64,000 bases of DNA, taken from Epiperipatus broadwayi. Taxonomy: Eukaryota; Onychophora; Udeonychophora; Euonychophora; Peripatidae. Under the pieces are notes generated by a model, which had not been told where the DNA came from, searched no databases, and saw only the letters and a list, made by a program, of their open reading frames with translations. The position numbers and the translations under genes are program-made. This document shows positions 1 to 15,700 of this stretch, piece by piece (positions within the stretch are counted from its first letter, which is position 1; every line of letters begins with the position of its first letter). Location of the stretch: assembly GCA_028023455.1 (NCBI GenBank), contig JAQFVV010000042.1:7399922-7463921 (forward strand), in the 5' to 3' direction.

Positions 1-1360
1 GCTAGAAATTCGTATAGAAATAGATTTATGTTATGTATTTAAATTTATATCTATCATATGTAATATATAATTGTTTGAAATAGCTATTTATGACAAACTA
101 ATCTCATATTTAATAAAATACTTTTATTTTGTAACAATCTTGCCTAATTATAAAATAAATGATATTTATTATGAATCATATGTACTAATTTATCCATTTT
201 TTTATCTTTCTATTATTGTAGATGGAATCACCATTATTGATATAAAATTTTAAAAATGGTGGTATTAAAATAGGAGTGGATATTATATTTTGGTATATAT
301 AATTCTGTTTATGAAATTATTCTTGTGGTTGTATTGGAAGAAACATAATTTTATCTATACTATAATTTCTGCATTATTCTTTGATATTTTTTTTTTTAAT
401 TCTTAAGAGATGAGTCAGTATCAGTTGACTATTTACCCTCTTTTTGATTTACTTTATATCTTAGCATCGAAATTGTTGAAATTTTATTATTTGTTGACAT
501 GCTAAAAAATTTCATGTCTTTTTAATAAAATAATGAAGCAATAATAATGTCAATAAAGATAAGTGTTTAGGTATACATATATAGGATATGTAAGTAACTG
601 TTTAGATATATATAGGATATGTGAGTATTTGAGAAATTGACTTCAAAAAGATCATACCTTTTATATATTCATATTTTTTTGTTCACTGCTATAAAAAAAA
701 ACAATTCATCAGAAATTATTTTAGAAAAAGGGAATATAAAATTACAGTATACTTTAGTTTATTATCTGTGGGAATTCCTTGTGATGGAGGAGTGAGTTCA
801 TCTTCTTGCTATGCTTATGACTTTGGGTTCAAATCTGGATAGAACTTATAAATTTTTTTAGAAAGTTAAGAATTTCTAAGCAAATATTCAGTTTTTTTTA
901 GACCCATACATAACTATTTCGTTATCTCAATATTGATCAATAATGTTTGCTATTTTTTAGTTAGGAATGAAGAAATTATTCAAACAGAAGTCAATTTCCA
1001 ATAATGCGAGTTTTCAGCATTTTATAATATTAGGAATGAAGAATTAGATTTAATCTACTTTAATCAGATGAGTCTGTTTACTTATTGAATGAAGAAATTT
1101 TTTTAGACAGTTAATTATCACAAATATTACCTTAGGAATCTGTAGAGATTTCAATTAGAAGATAGATTCTGAATAAATTTTAAGTCTTTCATTGTAGCAA
1201 CTGTATGCATAGATTGGATAGGAATTTTAATTAAATAGTTCATAATTTGGATTTGATCATGATCACATAAATCAGTGGCTTTTAAATTTTACTTGTGAAG
1301 CAGATATATACAGTAACCATAAATAAATCTAGGTTGACTAATGACAGTCATTTAACACAT
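1..1360. other. AT-rich intronic or upstream sequence, no gene seen
   Basis: No family-like reading frame is seen. There is a short imperfect direct duplication around 576-627 (a block containing TATATAGGATATGT appears twice). A B-box-like GGGTTCAAATCTGG near 826 hints at a decayed tRNA-derived SINE. Presumably this is an intron of the TBC1D16 gene. Confidence 0.5.
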
Positions 1361-1490
1361 TATTTGAACTCAGACTTTCAAGCTTCCTACAGCTCTCTCC
1401 ATCCTATACAACCAATACACATGACCACATAATGTGAAAAAGATATATTAAGTTCACTATAGATAATGTATAGTTGTGTTTAAATATTAA
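1361..1490 (-). repeat. tRNA-like/fold-back repeat family, single arm
   Basis: The block begins ATTTGAACTCAGACTTTC and contains CAACCAATACACATGACCAC and GTGAAAAAGATA, matching the arms at 2356, 8817 and 51746. Read on the minus strand it ends in GAGTTCAAAT, resembling a pol III B box. The similarity to the 8817 copy continues to the right (ATTAAGTTCA near 1449 and 8962). Confidence 0.6.
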
Positions 1491-2355
1491 AACATTTTTG
1501 TATATCATGCAACCTTCACTATGCTGATTGAACTCACAGGTTTTATCTGATGAGATCAAAAAATTGTTAGTTAAATTTTATTATGTAATCAGAGAATCAA
1601 AACCTTTGATCATTACCAGAGTTTTATATCTTTATTTTTTATATTTATATAAAAACCATGTTAGAAAGGGAATAACAAAACAACTGACTATATTTATTTC
1701 TTACCTTTCTTTTTTTATCATAACCAGATTAAATATAAAGAATTACATTTTTACACACTTTTTATTGTAATATTTGGAGTATTTTGATTTTTTCCCAGAC
1801 AACTATTTTCAGTTTTCTTATTACTTTAAAATGCTTACATGTTTTTATTATATTCTAAACAAGAAAGATATTTTATATCCATTTCATGGTTTTAATCAGA
1901 TTCTATAGGTGCCAATTTACAATGACAAAAAATTTTGATATCCAAAAGAATAACTTGCTTTTAAAGTAGAAAGATTGTTCATGTATTATTCATTTGTGTC
2001 TGCTCAGCATCCTTATTACGAAGAAAAACCATACTTGTAAATCCACTATTAATATACATGCCATGCTTGTTCAGTTTGATAAGTTTTCCTGTCTCATTTT
2101 TTGCAAGATGAGGAGCGGTTTGTATCCCGATGTTATTAAAATTATTTTTTTTGTTTTATTCTGATATGATCAAATAAATCATTGAATTCTATACAAAAAA
2201 AATTATGAAAAATCTTTTGGATTTTAAAAGTCAGTGATACCCTAATCATATTTAATTTTATTTCTGCCATTGTTTTCATATATTTTAGAAGATATTTAGT
2301 TAATCTTCCATTTGTTTATCACTTGTAATTTATCATATTGTTCTTCAATTTTTAA

Positions 2356-2915
2356 TATAGGGGATTTGAACACAGACTTTCCAGCTCCCTTCAGCCATAC
2401 ATTCTATCTTATTTAACCGACACATAATGACTACACATGTGAAAAAGACAAACGATCTCCAATATACTTATTTTGTGCTGAACCAGTAGTCATCAGTTGG
2501 TCCAGATCATTATCATCCACACATATAATCAATGCTCAGTTTATATGAAGATGGAAAATATTCACACTTTAATGGACAACTCATATGTGTGTGGAAGATG
2601 ATGATCTGGACCAACTGATGAGTGCTGGTTTAGCATGAATTATGTATATTTGAAGATCCATTTATCTTTTTCGCTTGTGTGTGGTCCTGTGTGTACGTTG
2701 TATGTTGTTTGCTATCTTAATATAAATCAAGCACTGATTATATATATGCGTAGAAGATGATGATCTGGACCAACTGATGATTGCTGGTTTAGCATGAATT
2801 ATGTATTTTGGAGATCACTTATTTTTTTCACATGTGTGTGATCATGTGTGTCGGTTGTATGAGTTAGAGTGGATGACTGAAAGGAGCTTCAAAATCTGTG
2901 TTCAAATCCCCTATA
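2356..2915. mobile_element. fold-back element with long inverted arms
   Basis: The left end TATAGGGGATTTGAACACAG is mirrored by the right end, which closes with GTTCAAATCCCCTATA. The arms also share, in inverted order, the ACATGTGAAAAAGA block and the CATCAGTTGGTCCAGATCAT block. A third, internal arm copy lies at about 2596-2710. No coding capacity is seen, so it is non-autonomous. It sits upstream of the first visible exon, probably in an intron. Confidence 0.75.
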
Positions 2916-3558
2916 TTATATCTACACTCCAGGTATATAAAATGTATTTAAAATATTACATTTTTTGTAAAATGTGTAGATGTTATTTTATTCTTAAATT
3001 TATATTAATGCTTTTGAAGGGAGATGTTGGAATGACTTTTAAGAATACCATGGACAGTAAGAAAACAAGCACCTTGATCAGATTAGACCTGAATTGTTGA
3101 AGTATAAGTGACTAGTTTGAATATATCTTATTTTGATCAATTTTTAAAATGATCTAATTTATTAAAAAAGTGTATAATGCTGTCGAGAAAGATTGATGCT
3201 GTAAGAGGAAGAAGGTGTCTAGCAATAAAATAGATGAATTCCATATTTTCATTAATGAATGTCTTTGAGTAACCTGAAAAACCAAACAAACTAGTCATTC
3301 TCGATAAATGTTATTTATATGATTAGCAGGAATCAATATCAACTGTTACAGCATCTAATAAGAATAATATTAAAACATTATTTAAGTATCTTTCATTAAA
3401 CAGATAAAACATCAATGGATGCTAGATATATCTGTTAATGGTTAGCATAACATTATTTTCTAATCTATGTTTGCAATTATATGATTTAATGTAAATTTTG
3501 TGTGTAATTATAAATATGTGTATGCCTTGTTTTAAATTTTTATTATTGTTGTTATAAG
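2916..3558. other. intronic AT-rich sequence
   Basis: Nothing recognisable lies between the fold-back element and the first visible TBC1D16 exon, apart from the T-rich tract before the acceptor. Confidence 0.5.
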
Positions 3559-3726
3559 GGAGCAGATGAATGTTGTCCTTATCAGCAGTTCTCAGTATGT
3601 CGACCACAAGTCAGTGCTGATGAATGTCATCCTGAAGAAGGGGTTTACGATATTGTAACAGAAGACATATGGAGATCTTATATGAATGAAGATGGCCAAA
3701 TAGAAGATCATTTACAACTTAGAAAG
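3559..3726 (+). CDS. TBC1D16: TBC1D16 exon: linker into TBC domain
   Basis: This exon gives 56 residues in phase 0, beginning GADECCPYQQFSVCRP and ending HLQLRK. The acceptor AG is at 3557-3558 and the donor GTAAAG follows 3726. It covers the stretch just before the TBC domain, with the family pattern of FSVCRP, HPEEG and DGQIED. Preceding exons must lie upstream because no credible coding sequence is seen in 1-3558. The intron after it is 6.9 kb. Confidence 0.88.
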
Positions 3727-6700
3727 GTAAAGAAAAATCGAAGAAAATCTCTTTTTGTTATAAAAACTTGAACTCTTTATATTTAAGCAATATGTCAAAC
3801 ATTCAGATTATTATTTTAATAGTAGTTTTATTCATGTAAAGTAATGAAAATTAATTAAATTAAAACTGTAATACATATATCATGAATATTTTGTATTATA
3901 AATACATAATTATTTAAAAGATTTCATAAATGCTGCTATGCAAGTGTCAATCACTACATAAATAAATTGATCGGCTATCATCCATAGGTCTTGAGCTCCA
4001 GAGTTTGCCATTCTTTCATTGCATCACACCACACATTGAGCTCTTCGTAATTAATAATAATTGTCCCTAAGGCTGTCATAAATTTAAATCTAGATATATA
4101 TTTTGCAATGTGCTATGTCTGGAATTCTTGTTCACCAGACAGCATGAAGTTTGAATTTCTTCCCTTGTTTATGAAGGCATATTTTGCTATGTGTTGAACA
4201 TACAGCAGCCAACTAATTGCCTCACTGACCTCAAACTACCCACTTGATGTTAGCAGATCATTCTATACCTTAATCTAACCACTCAAGGTTCGAATCACAA
4301 CTGCGCCAATCGCTATGTCCGGAAACAAAATTCTTGCTCGCCAGACAGCATGAAGTTTGAATTTTTCCCCTGGTAAAAGCTACAAACTTCTATGTTAATT
4401 TTTAGTATTTAATATCACTCTATAACAATTGGTTACATTATTAATAACATATATACAAATTAAGCAAATGTATAAATGTACCTGAAGGCATACAGAAATG
4501 TTAATAAAAATCTATGCAATCTGTTCAGTCCCTAGACTTGCTTTTACATGTTCAGAGGCAAGTTCTCTGCAATAAAAACTTAAGATATGTATGGTTACAT
4601 CCATGCTCCCCAAGAGTGAGTTCCCTTTTTACTATATAGCCTGCATAGATTATTGTCCGATCCCGTAAATAAGACAATTAATTCATTTATTGATGATACA
4701 TCCTTGAGCTTTTACTTCTAGTTAGTTCTATTGAATTTATTTTTCGATTCTTGATTGGTTATTTATGACTGAATCTGGAACTCCCAATAATTTAATTATT
4801 ATCAATATCATATGAAGATATTTCATAACTTATCTCTAGAGATTTGACTAATTACTATTTCGCTCTACTTAGAAAATAATATTTTTTGATCTCATTTTAC
4901 TTTTTTATTTATTATTTAAGTTTACAAACCTTTTAAAAGTTAAATTTTAATTTAATGACTATATATTTTTATACACATATATACATTGTCATTACAATTA
5001 ACCATTTTATGTGTATGTATTTGAACATATAACCACATACATAATACAATGCAAATCTACATTTTGTAATTAGCTTCTCCCTTTTCCTGATATTTTAATT
5101 ATGGACATTTATTAAACTGTAAGATGTTAGTTTTTAATTATCAATTTTAATTAATTTGAAAGAAGCCTAGAAAATTCCTGTCTCATATCTCCCACTTCAA
5201 TTTTCCTGAAAATCATAACACTAAAAACCTAATACTTTACACTATTCCTGTTATTATTACATAGATAGTAGTGAACTCAAGTAGTAGATGGAGAAAGACC
5301 TACTAATAATCAATAAGCAATGCCTAGCTAAGAATATCTTCTTTGAAGTTTGATATATTGGTTCATAAAAAGCTAGGTCTTGTTTCCAATACAGACAGCT
5401 TTTTTTAATCTTTTCTCTATATATGCACTTTCATTGCTTCTCTATTTTTTTTGTTAATTTATTGTCTTTAATTACAAAGTTAATATAGGACCTGGTTATC
5501 ATGAAACTTGTTTCATTGGCCATCTCTTTGCAATTATGACAATTTTGATTGTATGTGCACCATCTTTCCATATTTAAATTACATATACTGAAGTTCTGAT
5601 TCCAGTTTTTTTGTGTGTGCAATGATATATAAATATGAAACGCTTTGGGTTTTTAATTATGATTATATGAAATAAAATCAATAATAAATTGCTTTACTAT
5701 TAGATTTAGGACACAGATTTTACTCAGCAAACAACTGTCTGTTTGACAGCTTCTGCTTAGAGATTCCTTATTGAAATCATCTAGAAAATATGATGTAAAA
5801 ATGTCCTGTCTAGAAAATTAAATCATCAAACAATAGAAATAGTTGTAATATCATTAAATTTGGAAAAGTAAGAGATAGTGATAATAATAAAGACAAATAT
5901 TATATTTGTTGTTTTTTTTTCTAAATGTAAGTACAGTATTTGGAATATGTTTGCTTGTTTTGAACTTTTCAAGATCAGAACATAAAAAATACTTTCAGCT
6001 AAGTAACTGTCGATATTTAAGATATATTTGGCTCTTAGTGAAACTCAAGTTTCTGAGAAAGAAATCTTAATTGAGTCAGTAGAAAATGATTAAGTGAAGA
6101 AGATTACGTGTTGGTGAATGTAACTTGATATCTTCTATATTTGGAATTCCTAGATTTAACAATGAAAGATTAATGACATTAAAAATTGATTTGTGCAATG
6201 ACCAATTTTATCCATGCGAATGCATGAACATTAAGAACACAAAGTTCAGAGAAAAAGAGCTTTTATTTGTTATTGAATAATGTTATTACTCATTTAAAAA
6301 AATGGAATTTTCTTTTTATATTTAATTTACATATTAGTTGTCAGAATAGACTATAATCCAAATGGACTTGAAATATTAGTAACGATTCTGTCACCAGAAA
6401 TATGTACTATTATTGAATTATTCAAAACACATGAATTAATTACCAAGTACTTTGTTTAGGCCAAAAAAAATTGCTACAAAGGAAGGCATGCTCATTAAAT
6501 CAGTTATATCTCCTAATTTTATCATAGAAGAAATTAATATTACATGAATACTTTTAAATATAAACTGTTGGATAAATCTTAAAATTCTAAGCTCCAAATT
6601 TAAAATGATAATATTAGTAGAAAATTTGGAATATGTTCTTTAGAATCAGTTGTTATTCTTCTTAAATTTTAACTGCTGTTAAGCACTGAAATTGTACAAG

Positions 6701-9700
6701 TTGCTTCTAATTATAGATGGGTGGCTATCAGAAATTCATTGGTGTTGTAAAGAAACAATAAGCCCCATTTATATATATATTGCATTTATCCATTTGGTCA
6801 AAGCATTTTATTCAGTTAAGTGAAAAATCTTGCCTCTAAAGATTATTCATATTAAATATCTTTTTACATGATAGTATGAGAAAATATATTATTAATAGTG
6901 ATAAAAAAATCTGAAATATTTGAATTGAAAAACTGGAGCTAAATAGAAATGCATATTTATTTCAATTTTTTCCCCATATTTATGACAGTGGTTTTTGTAA
7001 CTGGCATGCTGTTGCAGTGTAATTTTTAATTTGAGCTAAGAGAAAGCAAAAATGAAAACTTATCATTTTCACTCCTAAATTTACAATATATTCTAATGAT
7101 TGTATTGTTTTTACCTATTCTAAGTACGATCTTCAAAAAAATGGCTCTAAAGTAAATATTTATCTTTATTATTTTTTACGACAAAAAAAAAAAAGTTTTT
7201 AAAATATTCTTAAAACATACATTTTTAGATTTTTTTTTTTTCATAAAAACTATTGAATTTATTTTTTTAAATGAAATATTTCTTTCAGATTTATTTATTG
7301 ATTTTTTTGTCGATGTTATTATCACTACCATCATCATCCTTTTCCTCCTCTTTAGTAATGTTGTTATTCAGGGTGCTCTTTGATTAAGAAACATTATTCA
7401 TAACATTGGAATTCTATAATTTTTAGTTTAAAAATAAAATTGATTATCAATATTTTTAATGTACTTTATTTCAGTAAATTAATATTGATTTTTATGGAAT
7501 TTTTTTTTTAATTTAATGCCTTAAGTCAAAAAAAATAATAATAATAATAATAATCATTTATGTTTATCTAGGGGAAAAAAGTAAAGTGGTTTATTGTAAG
7601 AAAATATTTACTTTTTTTTTTTAATATGTTAAATTATTTATTATCTAAGAATTGATTTGGTAAAAATAATCGACTAGTTTTACTTAGGATAAATATTTTA
7701 GATTTAAATTCAGCATTTGCCTGGAGATGCAATGCAAATTTGAAACAGCATATATATTTTATATTAAAAAATATGCCCTATGCACACTGCTATCTGGAAT
7801 AAATATCAATTCACCTCAAATGTTAAGAAATTTTCAGCTACACCCTTTGTAAATAAAAGTACTAGAGTCAGCATCTCAAAACAGTTGGGTAAAATACTAT
7901 AATCTAAAAATATATTACATATCAATTTGAGTTTGAAATACTTTAAATAATTAATTCAATATTTATTACAATAATGTTGTTGTGACAAAAGATAGTCTGA
8001 ATTCATTAAATAATAGTGAATCAATCTGTAACATTTTATTAAGTAAAGAGATGATTATCTTAATAATTATTATGTCTGAGGAAGTAATAGCAAACTCAGT
8101 CATATATATATATATATTCATGAATCTGCTTTGCAAATCCTACTACCTATACAAATAGGATTAATAATGATTGGCTCTACAAAATGTTAGAAATGACATT
8201 TTAAAGATTTAAATCAGATCATGTTATCTGTGTTATTAATTTCTTAATGTTTATACTATATTTTTCTATATCTCTCTGAATTTTTATTTTTTTTTAATTT
8301 CTTTTGATAGATAGTAAATAATTTCATGGGTTTTATACATCTCTAGATTCTGTTTTATATGTTAATGCTCAACAAAAAGCAAAACAAAACTATGTACTCC
8401 AAAAAAACTTGAGCTGAGTCAAACCACTATGAAAAGGTGTAACCGTATAGATATATTCTCACTTAATAGCATTGAATTAACTTTTGGTGAATTCTTATCA
8501 CAGTGCAAAATTAATTAACTAATTGTGCCGGGAGCAGGATGAATATATAGTTTATAAAATATGCAAATTATTGCAGTAAGAAATGTAAATTATAAAAGTC
8601 AGATGTTTCATTTTTTTGACAAAGCAATGCAAGGCTCCTTTCTGTTGATTGAATTCGAGTCTCTAAACTATTTTCTCCAACCAGTAAGAAGACAGAGTTT
8701 TAATTCAGTCTTGATCGGATCCAATAACTAGAGGCATCTACTGGATTTTAAAAATATTAATATTGTAAAAAGGAGTATAAATGTTAATACAAGTTATACG
8801 CATTTAATTATCATTCAGAAGAGATTTGAACTCAGATTTTCAAATTCCCTAAGCTATCCACTCCATCTTATACAACCAATACACATGACCACATCCATGT
8901 GAAAAAGATAAATGATCTCCAATATACATATTTTATGCTGAGTTTAAATCCCTTCTAATTACATTAAGTTCAATGTAGACAATGTACTTGTATTTAAACA
9001 TTAATTATCATTTATATATGATTTTTTTATGGTTAATATCAAGCATAAAATTTGAGCTAAGGCTTAAGTACATAACATTACTAACAAAATATATTCACTT
9101 TTATCAATGAATCTAATGTGCTATTATACAATTAATTGCTTCTATAGCAAACACTAAATAGACAAACATTATTCATGTTAAAATAGGCAAAACTCTCTCC
9201 ATACAGTATTGCCACTCAAAGCAAGACAGAGTAATCAATGGATGTCAGAACGTGATGTTTAAAGATTTAATACATTATTTATGTTCCTACATATTCATTT
9301 TGTCAAATGAAAAATTATATAAACAAGAAAGTTAATGTTGTCAATAAATTACTAACTAAATAGTTATTACCTAAAAATTTAATTTCCATTTCATTGCAAA
9401 ATTAAAATATATAACAATACTGATATTCTATAGTTTTTGGATGTTTAATTAATTACCAGGTAAGTAGTAGTAGTTTCATATTTTTAAACATTTGCACCAA
9501 AAGTTATCTTGTGTCATATATTTTTTGTGGGTCACTATATAATTTATATGAATGAATTTTAATATATATATATCATCATCATCATCGTTAGAAGTCACTC
9601 ATAAATGAATATGATCATTCCAATTCTAGTAGCAGGAAAAAAAAATTGAAGCAATAACCAAGTCCAAAATGGACTTTGCAATAAGTATTTGATAATTGTC

Positions 9701-12700
9701 TTTTAACTTCTTCTACAAGCTTTACTATTTGAAAGATCTCAATACCTTGTATAATTATAATTTCCTATTGTATTATATGCGTGTGTGTGTGTGATCTTCA
9801 CTGGAAAACTATATATAAGAATAATATGATGCTTCTTTAGAATATCTTTGAGATAATCTTTATAATGTAAATGAATATGAGCCCACTCTCATTACATAAA
9901 TAATGTTCAGGTTCACAATAAAATATTTTTTAAGAAATTTAATTACCCTTCATTTACTTCCCATGCTAACTTCAATAGCATCATTTCCAATAAGTTGAAT
10001 TTATTGATTTATCTTGTGATTTTTTGCTTTATATATTTAGAATATTATGGAGCATTCTTAAATAAATAATTTTCAGTCAATATCTTACAATAAATTGACA
10101 AAAAAAAAAAAACATCTTTATAAACAATTAAATTATATTAGTTATATTACTATTATGAATCCTTATTTCTTAACTTGTTAAATATAGCAGATACATATTG
10201 GAGTCTTAATTTAAAATTTCATTTTAAGAAATGTAAGAGCTAAATCATTAATTGAATAGATTCTGATACCATAACTTTTCTGTTTTACTTATTCAAGTAA
10301 ATATTCTAATAATAAACTGAAGATTTATTAATTATTTAATTAATTAACTTTTGATTCTTAACTATGACAAGTATTGAGAAGTGTAGTTGTAATATTGTAC
10401 ATTTAACTGCCATCTTAGGAAAACATTTAGTGAATAACATTTTATAAATTTTTGTGAAATAGTGATTTGAAAATAAACAAAACATAAACAAAAGTTTATA
10501 TTTAAGCTAATGAGCCTTTTTTAAATATATATCCATATTTGAAAGTAAAGTAAATTTTTTATATTAATAATTTTAACTTATATAATTTATTTTCAGGCAA
10601 TATTTTTTGGTGGTTTAGATGGAGGAATACGACAAGAAGCTTGGCCATTTTTACTTCATTATTATCCTTTTATGTCAACATTTGATGAACGGGAAGCTAC
10701 TAGGAATGATATGTATATAGAGTATCAAAATATTAGAAAACGCAGGTAAAGGAAGATATGCTTCAAAGATTCTAAAGAAAGTATTAAAATATTTGAAATC
10801 ACATATTCATAACAATGTTTATTAAATTAATCCATATTATCCAGAATCTATAATATTGCTTTTTTTTTTTTTAACATAAAAATAATTATTTTTTAGAATA
10901 ATAAGTATTAATTAAATTGTGCAATATTTTTAATAGAGAATGCATGGATGAAACAGAAAAAGAGGTGTTTTGGCGCACCATTCAGTGTACGGTTGAAAAA
11001 GACGTTGTTCGGACGGACCGGTGCAATCCTTATTTTCAGGGAGATGATAATCCTAATATAGAAATTATGAGGTAAAAATATCTATATTCTTTATTTATAA
11101 TAACATAATATAATCCATGAACTCTATCATTGTAGAATTATAAAAAAGTATAATGTTCAATAATAGTTTTTTGTTGTTGTTTGTTTGTTTTATTACTGTT
11201 TTAAGAGAAGGAAACGGGGTTCATCAAGTAAATGCTTATTAATTTGTAAAGACAAAATTTATCCTGCTTTATTTGAACAAGTTTTCTAAATATTTATCCT
11301 CAGATTCTATTTATGAATTTTCATTGCTAAAATCATGATTTAGACAGTGTTTGTTTTGCACAAGCAAATGAAATTCCAGGATAATGATGATATTTTTACA
11401 AACTCACCAAAGACAAAATCAAATCATGGGTTTGTGTTTTATTTTTTCTCAAGAGTATAAAATACATAAATGAAAGTAATAGTGATATTAGTGATTAAGC
11501 CAATGCACATGCGCTTTAAAGACAAATTATAAATGAATACTCTCACTTTTCCAGACACAAGATATAGTTTTTTAGAAAAGATGGAATGAATCCATCCATA
11601 TGCTTAAGATTTGCCCATACATAAATATTTGGGTCGAAAGGATGGGTGGATTCATTTCATCTTTTCTAAAAAACTATATTTTGTGTCTGGAAAAGTGAAA
11701 GAATTCATTTATGATTTATCTTTAAAGCGCATGTGCATTGGCTTAATCGCTAATATCACTATTACAGTATAAAAACATAGTTCTATATAAAATAATATCT
11801 CATTATAAATGAAAGTAAAAAATATATATAAAACATTTAGATAAATAAAATTTCTATTTTTAGTTTTTTATTAATTGTTATATAAAAAGAAACAATGAAA
11901 TAAATGATTTACTCTCATATAAGAGATTGCATATGAAAGAATCATTTGTAAATTTAATAAATAATATAAGCTCAATAATGACAGATGATAATAAGTTTTG
12001 GAAAAATATATATTAAATAAGATTATCTTAAGTGGTCATATGATTTTTTTTTTTTTTAATTGAAAAGCGTTTTTAGAATAATAGAAAACTTGTGCTAAAA
12101 GATTAAAAAGCAGTCTAGAGTTTTTGTTCAAAACTCAACATTATCTTTTTACCTAATGATCTGATTAATCAAAAATAACAGGAATGGAATAAGTTTTCAA
12201 ACATGTTTCAAGAATTGTAGTATTAATGCTCAATTAATCTTGCTGATCAAAATGAATTGGAATTGGTAATTCTTGTGCCAAATAAAACATGTCCTTTCTA
12301 GAAGGAACATTTTTATTTTTATATATTTGATAAAAATGATTCAACATTTAAATTTGTAGATAGTGAAATAAGAAATGAATGTGCTTTTAAATCATAGAAC
12401 TGACCAATAGAATTTTGAATAATCAGAATAATTATATTTATAATCCTTCATATAATTTCTTGTATTATCTATGCTATGTTAAGTAATTATGCGTTTATCT
12501 AAAATCATCATCAATAATTAAAAATTCCAAAAGAACATTGATTCTTTCAGATTCTAAGAACATTTCTCTTCTACCTACTCTAATAATATTTCCTGTAAGC
12601 TTAAGTAATCAATGGACACCAGATAGTTTAGTGCTACAGCATCTCAGACCTCTGGCTTTTGCCTTCATTATTGAGGACTTAGGATTCAAATCTAGAACAA

Positions 12701-15700
12701 ATTCACTTATCCATTTATTTGGCAGCCACTTGTAGTACTATTCAAACTAAGAGTCTGATATTTTAAAAAACTAATGTTTTTGAATCCATATCAATATACT
12801 TGATTGATAAGTGCGGTAAGAGAAAATACTTAAAATCTCTACCCGAAACATTCCTATCTCCAGACCAATTAGTTTCAAGCTTATGGCTCACCTCAGTGAA
12901 GTCACTAGATCCAAAATATCAACTCAAAAACCCAGCACTTATTTCTTATGTAATATTTAAGTAGAAACTCTGAAGTTTTCGGATGTGATAATACAAGCTT
13001 ATAAAAGTAATGTCACATTATATATGACTTGCTTTTTTTGATTATCAGTATATTTGAATATTTACATGATATAACAATTTTTATATATAAAATTTAAACG
13101 CCTGAATTTATTTATTAGTTCTTGCTTTGAATCCAAAGTTCTCATTAGAAATAATTATATAGAGAAGGCTAAAGACAAATGCATTTAGAAATATATCTGT
13201 GAGCGGAAAAATTGTGTTGTCATGATTCTTTCAGTTTATTATAGTAAACGAGAACTTTTCTTCTTTAATCCCTTTATTGCTATATATTGTAAGACTGAGC
13301 AATCAATGTTATTAGATAGTAGAATTTAGTTCCTATTCCCATATATTAAAAATACATTATTTAAATGGATTAGAAAGTAGGGAATTAATTGCAAAGGAAA
13401 AATATATTAGTAAGAAATAAAAATTTTGAAATGATGAAAAGAACAGATTAATAAAGCAAATGGATTTGCTTATGTGTAATGAAATAAGTTGAACTATTAG
13501 TGATTTAAAATAAATTGATAATATTAGAATAATATATGAGCGTTTAAATTGTTATATGTGTATTTAATTGTGTAAACTAAAGGCTAAAATATAAATAATG
13601 GGCGCATTTAACTGATAAATTGATTTTTTTTTTTAAATTGTAATTCTATTATTGAATACTTTTTGGGGGTTATGTGAAATTTTCAGATGGTGTCATAATT
13701 TGAAATTTTATTTCATTCTTCCTGGTCAGTAATCCATTTCATGTCTATAGCCAGAGTTATAAATAAATACCAGATTGTCATGCCAGATTTATCCAGTCTA
13801 GTTTCTGATTATAGATAATCTTCAGGATATAGTATTGTTTTGCACTAGGGTCACTTGTAACATTATTTGTTTGTATTGTGCAATTCAAGCTAATTTCAAA
13901 AACCATAAAAGTTTGAATTTGTAGGCACTTGCTTGTTTATTTATATAAGACTGATAGTAAAATGGAAAGAGATACAGTCATTGATTATTGAAATGTGAGA
14001 TTAAATAGACATACGATACTTAGTATAGTATTTGATTAGTAGTTTGCCATTAGGATTTTTTTTTTTCAGATGGAGAGATTTTGTCCAATCCCTGTTAATA
14101 TCCAGAAATAGTCAGTAAATGAGTATGTAACTACCATCAATCAGTACAGATGGCAGATAATACATGAGCTTCGATGCTCTGATTATAAAAATAAAGAATA
14201 ATGTTCTAATACAATGCAGCTTCATTATTGGTGGAGAGAGATGTCATATTCTTATAGACTCTAAACCCATAATTATTTTAATAATTATACACAAAGTTTT
14301 CTCAAATCATTCATTACTATTTATGAAACAAATCTAGGTTTGAGTATGACTTTTGAACAAGAAAAAGATGGAGACTATTGTTTCAAACAAAGTTCTTTTT
14401 ATTTTCTTCTAAGATTGATATCCTTATAAAAATTATGTAATTACAGTTTGTGAATTACTTTTAAACATTTAATGATACTTTTTTGTAGTACAATATCTTT
14501 ATATGCAAATGTATAAATTACAAAACTCTGACCATATAATCAAAAATTTCACTTGTCAAATTATAATGACTCTTATTAAGAATATGATTTTTAGTTTTTA
14601 ATAATCTGTATTATTAGTAAATACATTTAAAGCATATGTGAAAAAGATTAAAAACCTTTCTTTTTCTAATTATAGATTTACTGTGTGCTTAATAAATAAT
14701 TAGAATGTTATATTAGTAAATCAATATATTATATATGTTTTAATTTTTTTTTGTTTTTAATGAGTTAATTTTTCTATTATTACATTATCACTTATGTATT
14801 TTTAGGAATATTTTGCTAAACTATGCTATATATAACCCAACTATGGGTTATTCTCAAGGTATGTCAGATCTTCTCGCACCAGTTTTAGCAGAAGTGCAGC
14901 ATGAATCAGATGCCTTTTGGTGTTTTGTTGGCCTGATGCAAGGAACTATATTTGTTAGCTCACCAAAGGATAATGATATGGATAAAAATCTAGTAATTTT
15001 TTATTTTATTTTATTCATTTTTAAATTATTTTTTATGTTTTATCCATAGCCTAGTCATAATCTTTATTAAAAAAAAAAAAAAGTATTTGTATGCGTGGAA
15101 TTTCACAAGATCATTTAAAAAATGACATAGTAATCCATTTGTTACTCAATAAAAAAAGTTAATTTAACTACTTAATTATTAAAGATATTCATTTTTAGAT
15201 CAGCCAATAAATATTTCCATATTTATACACAATTATATAAATATATTATTATATAATAATAAAACACTGTTAAAACAGCTATTTTTATTTTTATAAATAT
15301 AAAATAGTTTTTTGTTTGAAAATGAAAGGATTAATATCTAAACATGTAATAGAGAAATAATTTGTTTAAATGGCATTTGAGTTGTATTATATTTTTAAAC
15401 ATGTTTATACTCCGCTTTAAGTATTAAAGACCGTTTGTTTCTTTATATGAAGCAATAGTTTTTAGGTCAGTAATGATATTGGACTAATATGTAGCTAATG
15501 TAAGTTATTCATATGCAAATTTGAAATATGCATAAAAACTTTATTTTTCAGTCCAATTGACATTTTAGCAATTTTTTACTGACAACATTTGCCATTAGTT
15601 ATCTTAATTATTTTTTACATTACATCATTATATATTTATATATTATATGTTCATGTGATGGAGGTAGCAACAAATACCAGACTATTATTGACAATTATCG

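Noticed and set aside
71-1770. Open frames at 71-253 and 1528-1770 as upstream TBC1D16 exons
   Set aside because: The residues are AT-driven and lack similarity to the protein; no suitable splice sites in matching phase were seen.
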